Origin: Albula goreensis
Lineage: Eukaryota; Chordata; Actinopteri; Albuliformes; Albulidae
Assembly (NCBI GenBank): GCA_022829145.1
Contig: CM040756.1
Span: forward strand, 3,107,784-3,171,783
DNA length: 64,000 nucleotides
Direction of reading: 5' to 3'
Position numbers and translations under genes: made by a program. Shown one piece after another: positions 1 to 47,341 of the stretch. Below the pieces are notes generated by a model. That model was not told the DNA's origin and ran no database searches. It saw only the letters and a list, made by a program, of their open reading frames with translations. Each line of letters begins with the position of its first letter. Within the stretch, counting starts at the first letter, position 1.

Positions 1-80
1 CAACCCAGCCAATATGAGTCACCACCAGCACAGAAAGCAGGGGATTGTGGGTAATAGTACCCACAATAGTACCCGCTGTA

Positions 81-660
81 GTGCACAGTGTAGTATAATG
101 GTTAGGGAGCTGGGCTTGTAGCTCAGAGGTTACAGTGTAGTATAATGGTTAGGGAGCTGGGCTTGTAGCTCAGAGGTTACAGTGTAGTATAATGGTTAGG
201 GAGCTGGGCTTGTAGCTCAGAGGTTACAGTGTAGTATAATTGTTAGGGAGCTGGGCTTGTAGCTCAGAGCAGTGTAGTATAATTGTTAGGGAGCTGGGCT
301 TGTAGCTCAGAGGTTACAGTGTAGTGTAATGGTTAGGGAGCTGGGCTTGTAGCTCAGAGGTTACAGTGTAGTATAATGGTTAGGGAGCTGGGCTTGTAGC
401 TCAGAGGTTACAGTGTAGTGTAATGGTTATGGGCTTGTAGCTCAGAGGTTACAGTGTTATTATGGTTAGGGAGCTGGGCTTGTAGCTCAGAGGTTACAGT
501 GTAGTATAATGGTTAGGAGCTGGGCTTGTAGCTCAGAGGTTACAGTGTAGTATAATGGTTAGGGAGCTGGGCTTGTAGCTCAGAGGTTACAGTGTAGTAT
601 AATGGTTAGGGAGCTGGGCTTGTAGCTCAGAGGTTACAGTGTAGTGGTAAGTAAATAGGA
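81..660 (+). repeat. Tandem array of a SINE tRNA-like head (about 47-bp unit, 12 copies)
   Basis: The unit contains GGTTAGGGAGCTGGGCTTG followed by GTAGCTCAGAGGTTACAGTG. The phrase GGGCTTGTAGCTCAGAG occurs twelve times between about 110 and 630, and once more near 780. TAGCTCAGAGG resembles an RNA polymerase III A box. The whole phrase resembles the tRNA-derived head of common fish SINEs. Copies vary by small deletions, for example near 420-470. No B box, acceptor stem or full cloverleaf is visible, so this is an amplified SINE head and not a tRNA cluster. Confidence 0.75.
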
Positions 661-837
661 GCTGGTGTGCTTTACAGTAAATATCCAGGTGTGTTGTAGC
701 TCAGCTGGGCAGAGTGTGTGAATGGTTACAGTGAATGGTTAGTATTATGGTTAGGGCTGGGCTTGCTGGTGTAATGCTGGGCTTGTAGCTCAGAGGTTAC
801 AGTGTAGTATTATGGTTAGGGAGCTGTTGTTGTGCCC

Positions 838-1055
838 TCAAGTAAGGTATACCTGAATGGCTTCGGTAAAAATCCAGGTGTGTGATTGGATAGCTGAATG
901 GCTTCAGTAAATATCCAGGTGTGTGAATGGATAGCTGAATGGCTTCAGTAAATATCCAGGTGTGTGATTGGATAGCTGAATGGCTTCAGTAAATATCCAG
1001 GTGTGTGATTGGATAGCTGAATGGCTTCAGTAAATATCCAGGTGTGTGACTGAAT
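838..1055 (+). repeat. Tandem array of the SINE body (about 41-bp unit, 5 copies)
   Basis: Five copies of a unit containing GCTTCAGTAAATATCCAGG and GTGTGTGATTGGATAGCTGA run to about 1055. This phrase normally follows the tRNA-like head in the same fish SINE type. It is preceded at about 825-850 by a phrase like the SINE middle region (TTGTGCCCTCAAGTAAGGTA). Together with the array upstream, one SINE appears to have had two of its segments amplified separately. Confidence 0.7.
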
Positions 1056-1202
1056 AGTGTGTATTATGTAAACTGTAGGCTGCTGTGGATTACAGCTATT
1101 GCTCAGTGTGAATGCAAATTATTGCTATATTTATGATGCCCTTGATACATTTTACAGCTCTTGTTTTCTCTCTTGGCTGGCATGGCGGAGAGGTTAAATG
1201 CA

Positions 1203-1206
<4 letters not shown>

Positions 1207-1294
<88 letters not shown>

Positions 1295-1463
1295 TCTGTT
1301 CATCTTTTCTTGTCTGTGTGTGTGTCAGTGTGTGTATCCATCAATGTGTGCATGTTTGCGGTCCTCCACTTGTGTTTGTGTGTGACTCTGTATCTGTCTG
1401 TCTCTCTCTGTCTCTGTCAGTGTGTCCGTCTTTGACTGTGTGCGTGTTTTTGTGTAAGCATAA

Positions 1464-1494
<31 letters not shown>

Positions 1495-1500
1495 CATTTC
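1207..1500 (+). repeat. (TG)n microsatellite with degenerate flank
   Basis: Uninterrupted TG dinucleotides run from about 1207 to 1292. A degenerate TG/CTGT-rich tract and a second short pure run (about 1465-1490) follow. Long open frames on both strands here encode only VC or TH repeats and are not genes. Confidence 0.95.
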
Positions 1501-1769
1501 TGTCTTTGTGTGACTGTGCGAAAGGTGTAATCTCTTTCTCCAATCTCCTCTTGTCTCTCTGTCTTTGTCATTTTCAGCTGGGTTTGATTCACCCTGCTCT
1601 GCTGTTATGAAATACTTTCTGGAAATATTGACTGTGTGTTGGTGAAATAGGAGTCTCTCAGCTCAGTTCAATTCAATTCAGCTGCCTTGTCAAGAACAAA
1701 CTTGTGTTGCCAAAGCACTTTTTGAAATGATAAACAAATAACAAATCGAGCTACAATGATAGGATTCTC

Positions 1770-2092
1770 TCTCCCTCCCTCTCTCGTCTCCCCCTCTCCT
1801 CTCCCTCCTTCCTCTTCCCCTCTCTCGTCTCCCCCCCTCCTCTCCTCTCCCTCCTTCCTCTTCCCCTCTCTCCTCTCCCCCTCTCTCCTCTCCCTCACAC
1901 TCCTCTCCCCCTCTCTCCTCTCCCCCTCCTCTCCTCTCCCTCCTTCCTCTTCCCCTCTCTCTCTCCCCCTCCTCCCTCTCCTCCTCCTCCCCCTCTCTCT
2001 CCCCCTCCTCTCCTCTCCCTCCTTCCTCTTCCCCTCTCTCGTCTCCCCCTCCTCTCCTCTCCCTCCTTCCTCTTCCCCTCTCTCCTCTGTCA
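1770..2092 (+). repeat. CT-rich low-complexity minisatellite
   Basis: Pure pyrimidine tract with repeated blocks of CTCCCTCCTTCCTCTTCCCC separated by CTCTC runs. Strand asymmetry is complete for over 300 bases, so it could form triplex or other non-B DNA. No coding content. Confidence 0.9.
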
Positions 2093-2196
2093 TTCCCTGG
2101 CTCTGCAATGTGTCATATGCTGTTCATTGGGGCTAATCAGGGTTTTATTTGCTTCAGTGGACAGATTTAGGCATGAAACTTACACTCATGGAGGAG

Positions 2197-2202
2197 AGTG
2201 AG

Positions 2203-2242
<40 letters not shown>

Positions 2243-2310
2243 TGTATGTGTGTGTGAATGTGTTTGTGTGTGTGTGTTTGTTTGTGTGTGTCAGTGTGTT
2301 TGTGTCAGTT
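2197..2310 (+). repeat. (TG)n microsatellite
   Basis: TG dinucleotide run with scattered CTTG and AATG interruptions. Confidence 0.9.
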
Positions 2311-3562
2311 GTTGGATTGTAAGGATAAATTTGATGCATGGCAGCATAAAAAGGCTCAAACAGGTTAATGCAGGACTAAATTTACTCAGACTAAATTTTA
2401 TATTGTGTTAATCTCTCCCCAGTCCATATGTGAAACAATAAACCTGCGTGTAATAAGGACTGTATCACAAAAGCAATACGAATATTTCTCTTGCATTTGT
2501 GGATTTAGGGGTTTCTCTAACAGAGACTGAAATGCATCATGGGAGATTGTAGTTTCAGTAAACAGGAAGTGGAAGTGTAAAAAATCTTTTTTTCATTGTG
2601 GCTTGAGCAATTCTGTCTTATTAAACTAGTATTATGTCCCCAAAAATACACTTAGTATTTTACAGTGTTTACAGTTAGGACCAAAACAACATATTAAACA
2701 ATTTATCACAGACACTTGACGCTGACTTTGTGAGTTTGAAGGGTGGAAAAAGGTGGCTGTCACCTTGAGTGAGACGTTGTGTCAGATCTGGCTCAGTAAA
2801 ATATGAACCAGTTTTTTACTTTTAGTATGTTAAATACAAGGGAAGTGTCCCTGGACAGAGATGTCCTCTGAGTGACATTAAATAATTTATGAGCAGGAGG
2901 AGTCGGATCGGTTATTTTGAGGGCTGCGGCTCGGCAAACCATCTGGCACCTGATTCGAGATGCGAGACAAAAATGTCATTCAGCCGGATGACTGTCGTTG
3001 CTAAATGCTAATGCTAAACCTCCGTACCGCCTCTGTGGCTTGAACATCGTTCCCACGCTCCTTAAAAACGCATCTGATCAAGGGCTTCAGAAAACACCGT
3101 GACTAAATTTAGGATGGATTTTTTTGAAAGGGAGGTGTTGGCGACCATCTTCAGAAGCTTTCTGTCCACCTTTCACTCCCTTTGAAATTCAACGATGTCC
3201 TTAGAAACTGATCCTGGGTCAGACCCTTCAGAAAGTGTTCTTTTCAGAGTGGTTGGAGGTTTGGATTAGGTGTTTGAAGAGCTGATCCTAGGACAGTATT
3301 AATTTCCAGGGCGGTCATTGAGGTCATTTTTGTTTTCAGTCATTGATAGATTGCAGTACTTTTCATGGAGCCTTAGGATGTAATTTTTCGATTGGAGGAA
3401 AATGGGAGTTTGAATGCTCACTGAATCGACAGCTTAGCTAAATGCATATGTAAGAACCACGCTCGGTTAAGTCCCTCCAGGGGTACAGTCAGTTTAAGTA
3501 GTTCAGTTATTCATGGTGTGGGTGTAGGGAACCAACCAGCTGATCGATACTTTTGATCACAA

Positions 3563-3666
<104 letters not shown>

Positions 3667-3729
3667 GTGAGTGACAGGCCAATTGATTCAACTTGTGGAA
3701 TTTTTGTACATTGATATTTGCGCATACAT

Positions 3730-4215
3730 TTGTGCACACACAAACAAACACACACACACACACAAACACACTAACTCCCGTGAAAGATTGCTAACGACAT
3801 TAAAGAGAGGGATGAAAGAAAGAGAGAAAGAGAAAAAGGAGGCTCGGTGGAGGGAAAGTGGAAGGATGAAAGGATGCAGAGAGAAGAGTAAGAGATGGGT
3901 GGGAGAGTGAGAGGGGAAGAGAGACGCGGGGAAGAGAAATGAAAAGAAAGACAGAGAGATACGGAGGGAGGGAATGTGTAAATTGATTTGAAGGTCGAAT
4001 GTCCATGAATTATTTATGGTGTGGGAGTGGAGAGACAATGTTCACTTTGTTAGGCGTATGCAAGCGCAGAGACAGGCAGGCAGGGAGGGAGAGAGGGAGC
4101 GAGGGATGAAGGGGAATGGAGGGATGATGAGAGAGAGGGGCAGAGAGCGATAAAGAGAGATGGAAAGAGAGAAAGAGAGGGATGAATAATCACTCATCGG
4201 CAGGGGAGATAGAGG
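3730..4215 (+). repeat. Short CA run then purine-rich (GA) tract
   Basis: CACA tract near 3735-3770, then a GA-rich stretch with GAGAGAGGGA-type words to about 4215. No gene signal. Confidence 0.8.
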
Positions 4216-4274
4216 AGAGGGGCTTTGGGGCTATAGGAGCTTTGTCAGTGTCTTAGACTTTGCAAAGTACATAG

Positions 4275-4307
4275 CTCATCTACACTCACATATTTACACA
4301 CACACTT

Positions 4308-4344
<37 letters not shown>

Positions 4345-4357
4345 TGCATACAGTCTG

Positions 4358-4390
<33 letters not shown>

Positions 4391-4403
4391 TGCATACAGT
4401 CTG

Positions 4404-4440
<37 letters not shown>

Positions 4441-4485
4441 TGCATACAGTCTGTCTCTCTCTCTCACACAAACACACACATGCAT

Positions 4486-4522
<37 letters not shown>

Positions 4523-4765
4523 TTCATACACACTCTCTCTCTCTCTCTCTCTCTCTCACACATACACACACAAACATATACACATTCTAACACACATACA
4601 ATTCAATTTACTTTCTCACACCACACAGGCTCTCTCATATACATACATGTCATACAGACACATACACACACATACATATATATACTCTCTCTCTTTCTTA
4701 CACCAACATATACATACTCTCTCTCTCACTCTCTCTTTCAGGCACTCACACTCCCACCCACCCCA

Positions 4766-4804
<39 letters not shown>

Positions 4805-4805
4805 A
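4275..4805 (+). repeat. Compound CA/CT microsatellite with a higher-order unit
   Basis: Alternating (CT)n and (CA)n blocks. Between about 4320 and 4510 a larger unit of roughly 55-60 bases repeats, containing CACATGCATACAGTCTGTCT. The tract ends with (CA)n at about 4770-4801. Confidence 0.9.
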
Positions 4806-4954
4806 AGCCCCCCTCATTACTGCACACAGGGGCTCTCTGTAGTCGGACCAGCCTTGGACACAGCGACGAGAGTGAGGAAGCTGGACGTTCCACCCAAGCC
4901 CTGATGTGATTTCACACTTTTCACTCACCCCCCCTCACCCCCCCACTTCTCTCT

Positions 4955-5075
4955 CAATTTCAGTTCAATTCAGTTCAGTACAAATTCACTTCATTAGCAT
5001 GACAGCTACACGCCTAGCAATGCCAAAGCATATTCTGAAATAACAATTAACAATTGCAACAAGTAAAGGGTGAGA
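4955..5075 (+). repeat. Fragment of an interspersed repeat (TTCAATTCAGTT... family)
   Basis: The phrase TCAGTTCAATTCAGTTCAGT is followed by text about a short gene-free motif GCATGAC and GCCAAAGCA. Similar text occurs at about 1662-1745, 20966-21030 and, more weakly, 36705-36770, which marks a dispersed family. I cannot name the family with certainty; such fragments are common in teleost genomes. Confidence 0.55.
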
Positions 5076-6135
5076 CAAAAAGGATTTCCATTAAAATAAC
5101 GATGGGAAGTTGATGAAGTGGGCCATCTTTTTATTTAATTATCATCTTTCTGTACCACTTTCTGCTCCTCTGACTGTTCCAAGCTGCACCACGCTGCGTT
5201 GTGAAGTGTCACAAATTCCCAAGCACCGTCTCTTTCACGCTATGGTGTAAAGCCGAAAAGGGTGGTCACTCAGCGGTCAGCCAGTGTTCCCGAGGTTATT
5301 GAAGACTGAAACACAGCCACTCTCAGAATTACTGGCACCCTTGGAAAGATGCGCTAATATGCCATGCAGAATGACCGAAAAAGATCTTAGCAACTTTTTT
5401 ATCCATCTGTTGGAATTTTACCAAAAGCAAATTTGCTAAATACTAAACTCCTCTGCAACAAAGAACGCTAATACATTTACGAAAATATTCAATGTATGAG
5501 AACATAGTGGGTATGTAATTTTATGTGTGAATCATTTTTGATTAAAACAGATTCTTTTGAGCAAGCAAATATGATTTTATTAATTTCTTTGAAGTGTGCG
5601 AGTTCACGCATTACTCAATGCATGTGGTGCCATTTTAAATGTTCCCTGATTGAATTACCGTCAGTCGAAGGTATGTATAGGTCAGACATCTGCGCTAGGG
5701 CTCTCGTGTTACCCCTTGCTCCAGGTGATTTGGAACCAGAGAATTGCCAGGGCCCAGTTTTGACAGTACTGCTCCAGCAGATCCATAACCACAGAGAAAC
5801 TGACTTACGCGTTAAGCAAAGTGAGAACATAAAATACAGACTTTTGGAATACTGCAAACTCATTCATGTGTATACACACTGAATAGGTCTGGACTCAGGA
5901 TCAAAACCTTGTCTCGCCAAAATCTCTCTTATTATCTCTCTTATATCTCTCCCTTTTTCTGTTCTTGGTCCAACAATTTTTGTTGTTTTCTGTATTTACT
6001 TTGTAGGGTTGGGTTTGGCATAGACAAGTCTTGGTTTCCTTGCTTTCGTTTCTTATTTTTTTTTTTTTTTTTTTGCAGTATGATTAGTTTTAGTGTATTG
6101 AATGGCCTGTGATGTGTGAAGTGATCGCTCGATAG

Positions 6136-42043
<35,908 letters not shown>

Positions 42044-42499
42044 CAGCGCAGCGCCCCCTACTGAGATAAATATGTACCGCAGCACAGGGTCCTGCACCAA
42101 CACTACAGACACACATGAGACGTACACACACTGACAAAAACAGTTGCACGTTCACACGCACACACACTCAATTATACTAACACGCAAATTGGATCACAGA
42201 GTTACACACACTCATATATGTCATTATGCACTCACACACAAATCCAAACACACACACACGGGAATATAAAACACATTATTACTGTACTACTGAAACACAC
42301 ACATAACACTCATATATATTGCACTCCCTCTCACATTCGGCATTGACACACCTACACACACGCGCTCTTTACATTAATGAATGAGATGCAGGACCTCACA
42401 CAATGGATAAACATGACTGTACACAGTGGGAAAGAACATATTGTTCTTAACAATACTGAATGAGCTTAAAGCACCATTAACTAAAAAAGCAGGTACTAT

Positions 42500-42535
42500 A
42501 TACACACACACACACACTCACACACACACACTACA

Positions 42536-42571
<36 letters not shown>

Positions 42572-42699
42572 CAACCTACACACACACACAGACACACACT
42601 CACACACACTACAACCTACACACACTCGCACACACACACACACACACTACAACCTACACTCACACACTCACAATCACGCACACACACAACCTACACACT

Positions 42700-42742
<43 letters not shown>

Positions 42743-42860
42743 CCTTCACACACACAGACTCACGCACACACACTACAACCTTCACACACACAGACTCACA
42801 CACACACTACAACCTACACAAACACACACACTCACACATACAACCCATACACATACCATA
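42500..42860 (+). repeat. (CA)n array with ACTACAACCTACACA units
   Basis: CA runs are punctuated by ACTACAACC(T/C)ACACACA about every 40-60 bases. Confidence 0.92.
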
Positions 42861-43335
42861 CACACACACTCACGCTCACACACTCACACACGCACGCGTA
42901 CACACTCTCACACACGCACGTGCACACACTCTCACACACTCATGCACACACACTCACACACGCACGCGTACACACTCTCACACACTCATGCACACACACT
43001 CACACACGCACGCGTACACACTCTCACACACGCACGTGCACACACTCTCACACACTCATGCACACACACTCACACACGCACGCGTACACACTCTCACACA
43101 CTCATGCACACACACTCACACACGCACGCGTACACACTCTCACACACTCATGCACACACACTCACACACGCACGCGTACACACTCTCACACACGCACGTG
43201 CACACACTCTCACACACTCACGCACACACTCACACACGCACGCGTACACACTCTCACACACTCATGCACACACACTCACACACGCACGCGTACACACTCT
43301 CACACACGCACGTGCACACACTCATCCACACTGTG
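42861..43335 (+). repeat. CA-rich minisatellite with CGCACGCGTACACACTCTCA units
   Basis: Units of about 34-36 bases alternate CACACGCACGCGTACACACT, CACGCACGTGCACACACTCT and CACTCATGCACACACACTCA, with a higher-order repeat of about 100-110 bases. The ordering of variants is regular across 470 bases. Confidence 0.93.
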
Positions 43336-43694
43336 GGGATATCCCCCTAACCTTCATTTTATATTGATTTGTTTTTACTCCAGTTCTCTGAAACTCCCCC
43401 TGAGTGAAAATATACACAAGAGAACTGTAGAAAATAAAAAAGGCAAGTTAGTAACCCAAGAATAAATTTCTCATCGTCGTATTGTCAGGAGTTATGAAAT
43501 TTGTGGAATTTGTTTCCTCAAAATGATATGTACAGTAACATTTGCCTACTGTCTCTATTGCTCTTTCTCTCTCACTCTCAAACACACGCGCACATACAAT
43601 CATGTATACATACAGCCGGCATCCCATACCCAACCGAGACAAGCCACTGCCCACCTAGCTAAATTTACCAAATGAGAGAAGCAACACAGTACAG

Positions 43695-43713
43695 CACACA
43701 CACACACACACAC

Positions 43714-43781
<68 letters not shown>

Positions 43782-43928
43782 ACACTCACACACACACACA
43801 CACTCAGATCTTCACAGGACAAGCACTCAAATCTCACATACAATCACACAGATACACAAACACACACTGTCACACACAGTCTCTCCTATACAACCACGCA
43901 CATAGAGACACTCACAGTCTCTCTCTTT

Positions 43929-43970
<42 letters not shown>

Positions 43971-43972
43971 GA
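43695..43972 (+). repeat. (CA)n microsatellites
   Basis: Pure CA runs at about 43697-43775 and 43931-43969, separated by CA-rich text. Confidence 0.93.
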
Positions 43973-44624
43973 GAGCCACACACACACTTTCATGACCCTA
44001 AAGGAGCTCTCTCAGACTCACACTCATGGTGGAGTCACTGGTTTGAGGTGTGTATGATTTCCCTCCGTGTTTGGAGAGGCAGACAGAGAGAACAGGGCTG
44101 CGTTCCCAGCCATCCAGCCACCGTGTTCTCCTGTCTTCGGAAGCAGGGGGTGTGACTGCCGAAAAATAAACACCTGAGGGGAGACTCCAGCCCACTGGAC
44201 ACTGCTGTTGACCAGGGGGCACAATCACCACCCCCCACCCCCCATCCCTCTCTTGTGGCTGCCCATTAGCCTGCCGGAACAGTGTTATTGGCAGTTGCCA
44301 TGACTGGGGAGGGGCGGGGCTTAGTGCCGTGACCCCTCCGTGACCTCTCCCTACTGACTCTCTGCTTCATCTTCCACAGCTGTTTTTTTTATTATTATTA
44401 TTATTTTTTTAATATACCATTAGAAAAACCTCTGGATTTTTTATTTTGTTGTTTTTTTTTGTTTTTCCTTCTTCATTCTAATGGTCCTTTTATGCAATAA
44501 TTTTTTGTGTGATTAAGTTTGTTTTTTGGCCAGTAAAACGGGAGGGGAGGATAAAATTCTCTATCCTCAAACAACAGACATTCTTCCTCTACCACCCTGA
44601 TCCATTGCCAAACCCAGTTCCCTC

Positions 44625-44668
<44 letters not shown>

Positions 44669-45499
44669 GCTCTCTCAAGAATGACTGAGCCATGTTTTCT
44701 GGGAATACTGCAGAACTTCAGCTCGCAGGTTTTAGGCTCTTCCATCCCATAATTCCGATCCCTTCCCGGAGATTTCCAGTACAGCAGCCAGACTGCCCCG
44801 GTCCCGCCCACAAAGCTCAGATTTTTCAAAAACAGAGAGAGAGAGAGAGAGAGAGACGACACCACGTTCCGAGAAGAAACCAGCACTGCCAGTAAACGTT
44901 TTAGTGCGGGACCAGGTTGCCATGGCGACTGCATCCTTTTTGCTTCCTCTGCGTTCTATCTCTCTCTCACTCTCTTGTTCTCCTCAACATGGTGTGTGGT
45001 TACCCACGGTAACTGGTGCAGTTTTTGTCTTTTTTCTTTTGTTTTAGTTTTTTTTTTTTTTTTTTTTTTACACGCACATTTCGATGGAAGTCTCTGAAGA
45101 GTGGCTTTGGTATTTGAGCGCCATTCTTTCCGTAGTCCCTGCCACCCCCGTCTCCACCCCCCGATCAGGGACACCTGTCCAGCCAGTCCTCTGCCCATCT
45201 CCCCATCGGACTGCCTTTCTTCAGGAGTTTGAGTTTGTAAACTGCGTGTGTCTCGGCCATGGAACATGGTCAATCCATAACCCTCTATAGATAGCACTGT
45301 GTCATGTCTTTTTTTTTTTTTTTTTTTTTTTTTTATATTTAGATTTTTTTTTTTTTTACTTAATTGTTTTTCCATGTTTATTGTATTTAACAGGATTTGT
45401 AAGTCTTTTAAATTAATTGTTTTAATGTAATTTAATTTATTTATATTTATTTTAAAATAAGCTTTCACACATGCCTTTGCGGATGGACCCGGGCTCTTT

Positions 45500-45552
<53 letters not shown>

Positions 45553-45956
45553 TATGTGTGTGTCATGTGTGTGGGCCATATTAATGAGTGCGCTGGTGTG
45601 CACACCCATGTATTTTCGGCACGTTTCTGTATGTGTACGTAGATATACAGAGCGTTTGGATGTTAGCTGGGTTAGCCGTTAGCGCAAGGCACACACTACA
45701 GGGACACACTACCGACAGGAAGTGAGGTTGACCACAGCATGCAGCTCACTGCTGGTCGAGTGTTATCACCTGACCTTTGCCCCTCTGGGCATCCTATGGC
45801 AACACTAGACGGCCTTCTGAAAAAAAAAACACAATTGCTCACACACACTTACATACTCACACACAAATACAAGTCGACGGAGACTGTTACACACACAAAA
45901 CTTGCAAACGTCCTGTAATGTTCATTGACGGTTACATTCACACACTCTTGCTCACA

Positions 45957-46022
<66 letters not shown>

Positions 46023-47315
46023 CAGAACCAACATATTCTCACATAAACGCAGACACACAGATACTCTCACACTTACAAACGGCAAACACACACTCTGCTG
46101 GTGACCACATCACTAGCGGTTGGTTTGATGACAGTATAGTGATGTTGTGTCAAGGGGCAGAGAGAGAGAGTGAGTCAGGAGAGGTCAGAGGTCAGCACTG
46201 CTTGCGTTCTGCACACCACCTCCCTCACCCCATTTCTCACCAAAACCACACAACTCACCCCATGGCCCATGTGTACATTCAACTTCCTGTACAGACAACG
46301 TGTAAAAAACTGAGTAAATAAAAAGAACATTAAAAAAAACACACAAGTTAACAAAGCAGTAAATGTAATAATAAAAAAACAATAGCGATGGAAGTAGTCG
46401 TAAGAACAGGGTGACATTTTTTTGTTTTGGTTTTTTTGTTAGTATATGGCCATTGAATTTTGTGAGTTGGGGAAAAGCTAGCTTTTGTGACTTGAGGTCT
46501 CCATCTGTATGTGTTTTTAAGCCCTGTTTTGCAGGGAATAGAATGTTTGTGGCCCTTGATGGACATGAAAGAACAAACGCCCCTTCTTCCACCTATACCT
46601 GTTATGTTACCCCAGATCCCTCAAGGGAAAACCAGATTCTGGATATCATTGTTATTCCAGAGAGGTGAAATGATTCTTCCTGGTTAACAAGGACTTCCTG
46701 CCCTCATGACCCGGAAGTGAAAAGACCCAGAAGAGTCAAGACTGAACCAATATGAACACAAACAGAAGGGGTGTTGTGGCTGAGTTCATTTTAACAGCGC
46801 AGGGAGAATTCCTGTATTTGAGAAGTTGCTGTGGTGACAGAATGGTGTGGTGACAACCAATAACATTCAGGGAGGGCAAAGAAAACATTCTGTCTGTTTA
46901 CAGGGTCCCTTGTCTGTTTGTCATTTTAAATAAAATGAACAAATTACATACTTTGGGAACAAAATAACAAAAAGACATAAAAAAAAACATGACAGCTGCT
47001 TTTAGCTTTTAAAAAATGTTTCCAATAAGAGTCTTTTTTGTGTTTTTGTTATTTTCTATATAACTACTGTTCTTTTCTTATTTGTTAATGATGTTGATGT
47101 TCCTCTGACAGTTTATGTCCATATTGTTATGATTATTAATATAATTATTTTTTGACAATAGGATGATTGACAACCACTAAGCCCTTTGCCCAACCCCTCA
47201 GCCAATCCCCCTTTGGCCCCCCTCCCAAACTCAAGGTTTCTGTTTTAAAAATACCAATGTCACTCACACTCTGTTAGGAAAAAAATGAGATGGGGGAGAA
47301 AACAAGGCGTTGTTT

Positions 47316-47321
47316 AATAAA
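47316..47321 (+). terminator. Candidate polyadenylation signal AATAAA for ARHGAP39
   Basis: TTTAATAAATTATTC lies at the end of the gene-free stretch after the ARHGAP39 stop. A GT-rich, TTGCTGTTTTCTG-like segment lies 30-50 bases downstream. Confidence 0.4.
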
Positions 47322-47341
47322 TTATTCAAATGTGAACCATC

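Larger units (their letters stand above)
42044..47341 (+). other. arhgap39: Probable ARHGAP39 3' untranslated region
   Basis: No gene intervenes between the stop and the next gene. The sequence is rich in CA repeats (42500-43340 and 43695-43970) and T runs (45050-45072, 45308-45355). AATAAA appears at 43461 and 47316, among other sites. The later, strong-looking site at 47316 suggests a 3' UTR of up to 5.3 kb. This is inferred from the lack of other genes and not from transcript data. Confidence 0.5.

Noticed and set aside
81..660. Tandem tRNA gene cluster
   Set aside because: The units have an A-box-like word but no B box, anticodon arm or acceptor stem. They match a SINE head more closely.
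1112..1530. Long open frames on both strands rich in VC or TH repeats (similar ones at 2208, 4344, 9352, 15647, 19094, 21158, 42426, 43672, 45777 and 63431)
   Set aside because: They are translations of dinucleotide microsatellites, which are open in most frames. None shows a start context, splice sites or a non-repeat conserved segment.
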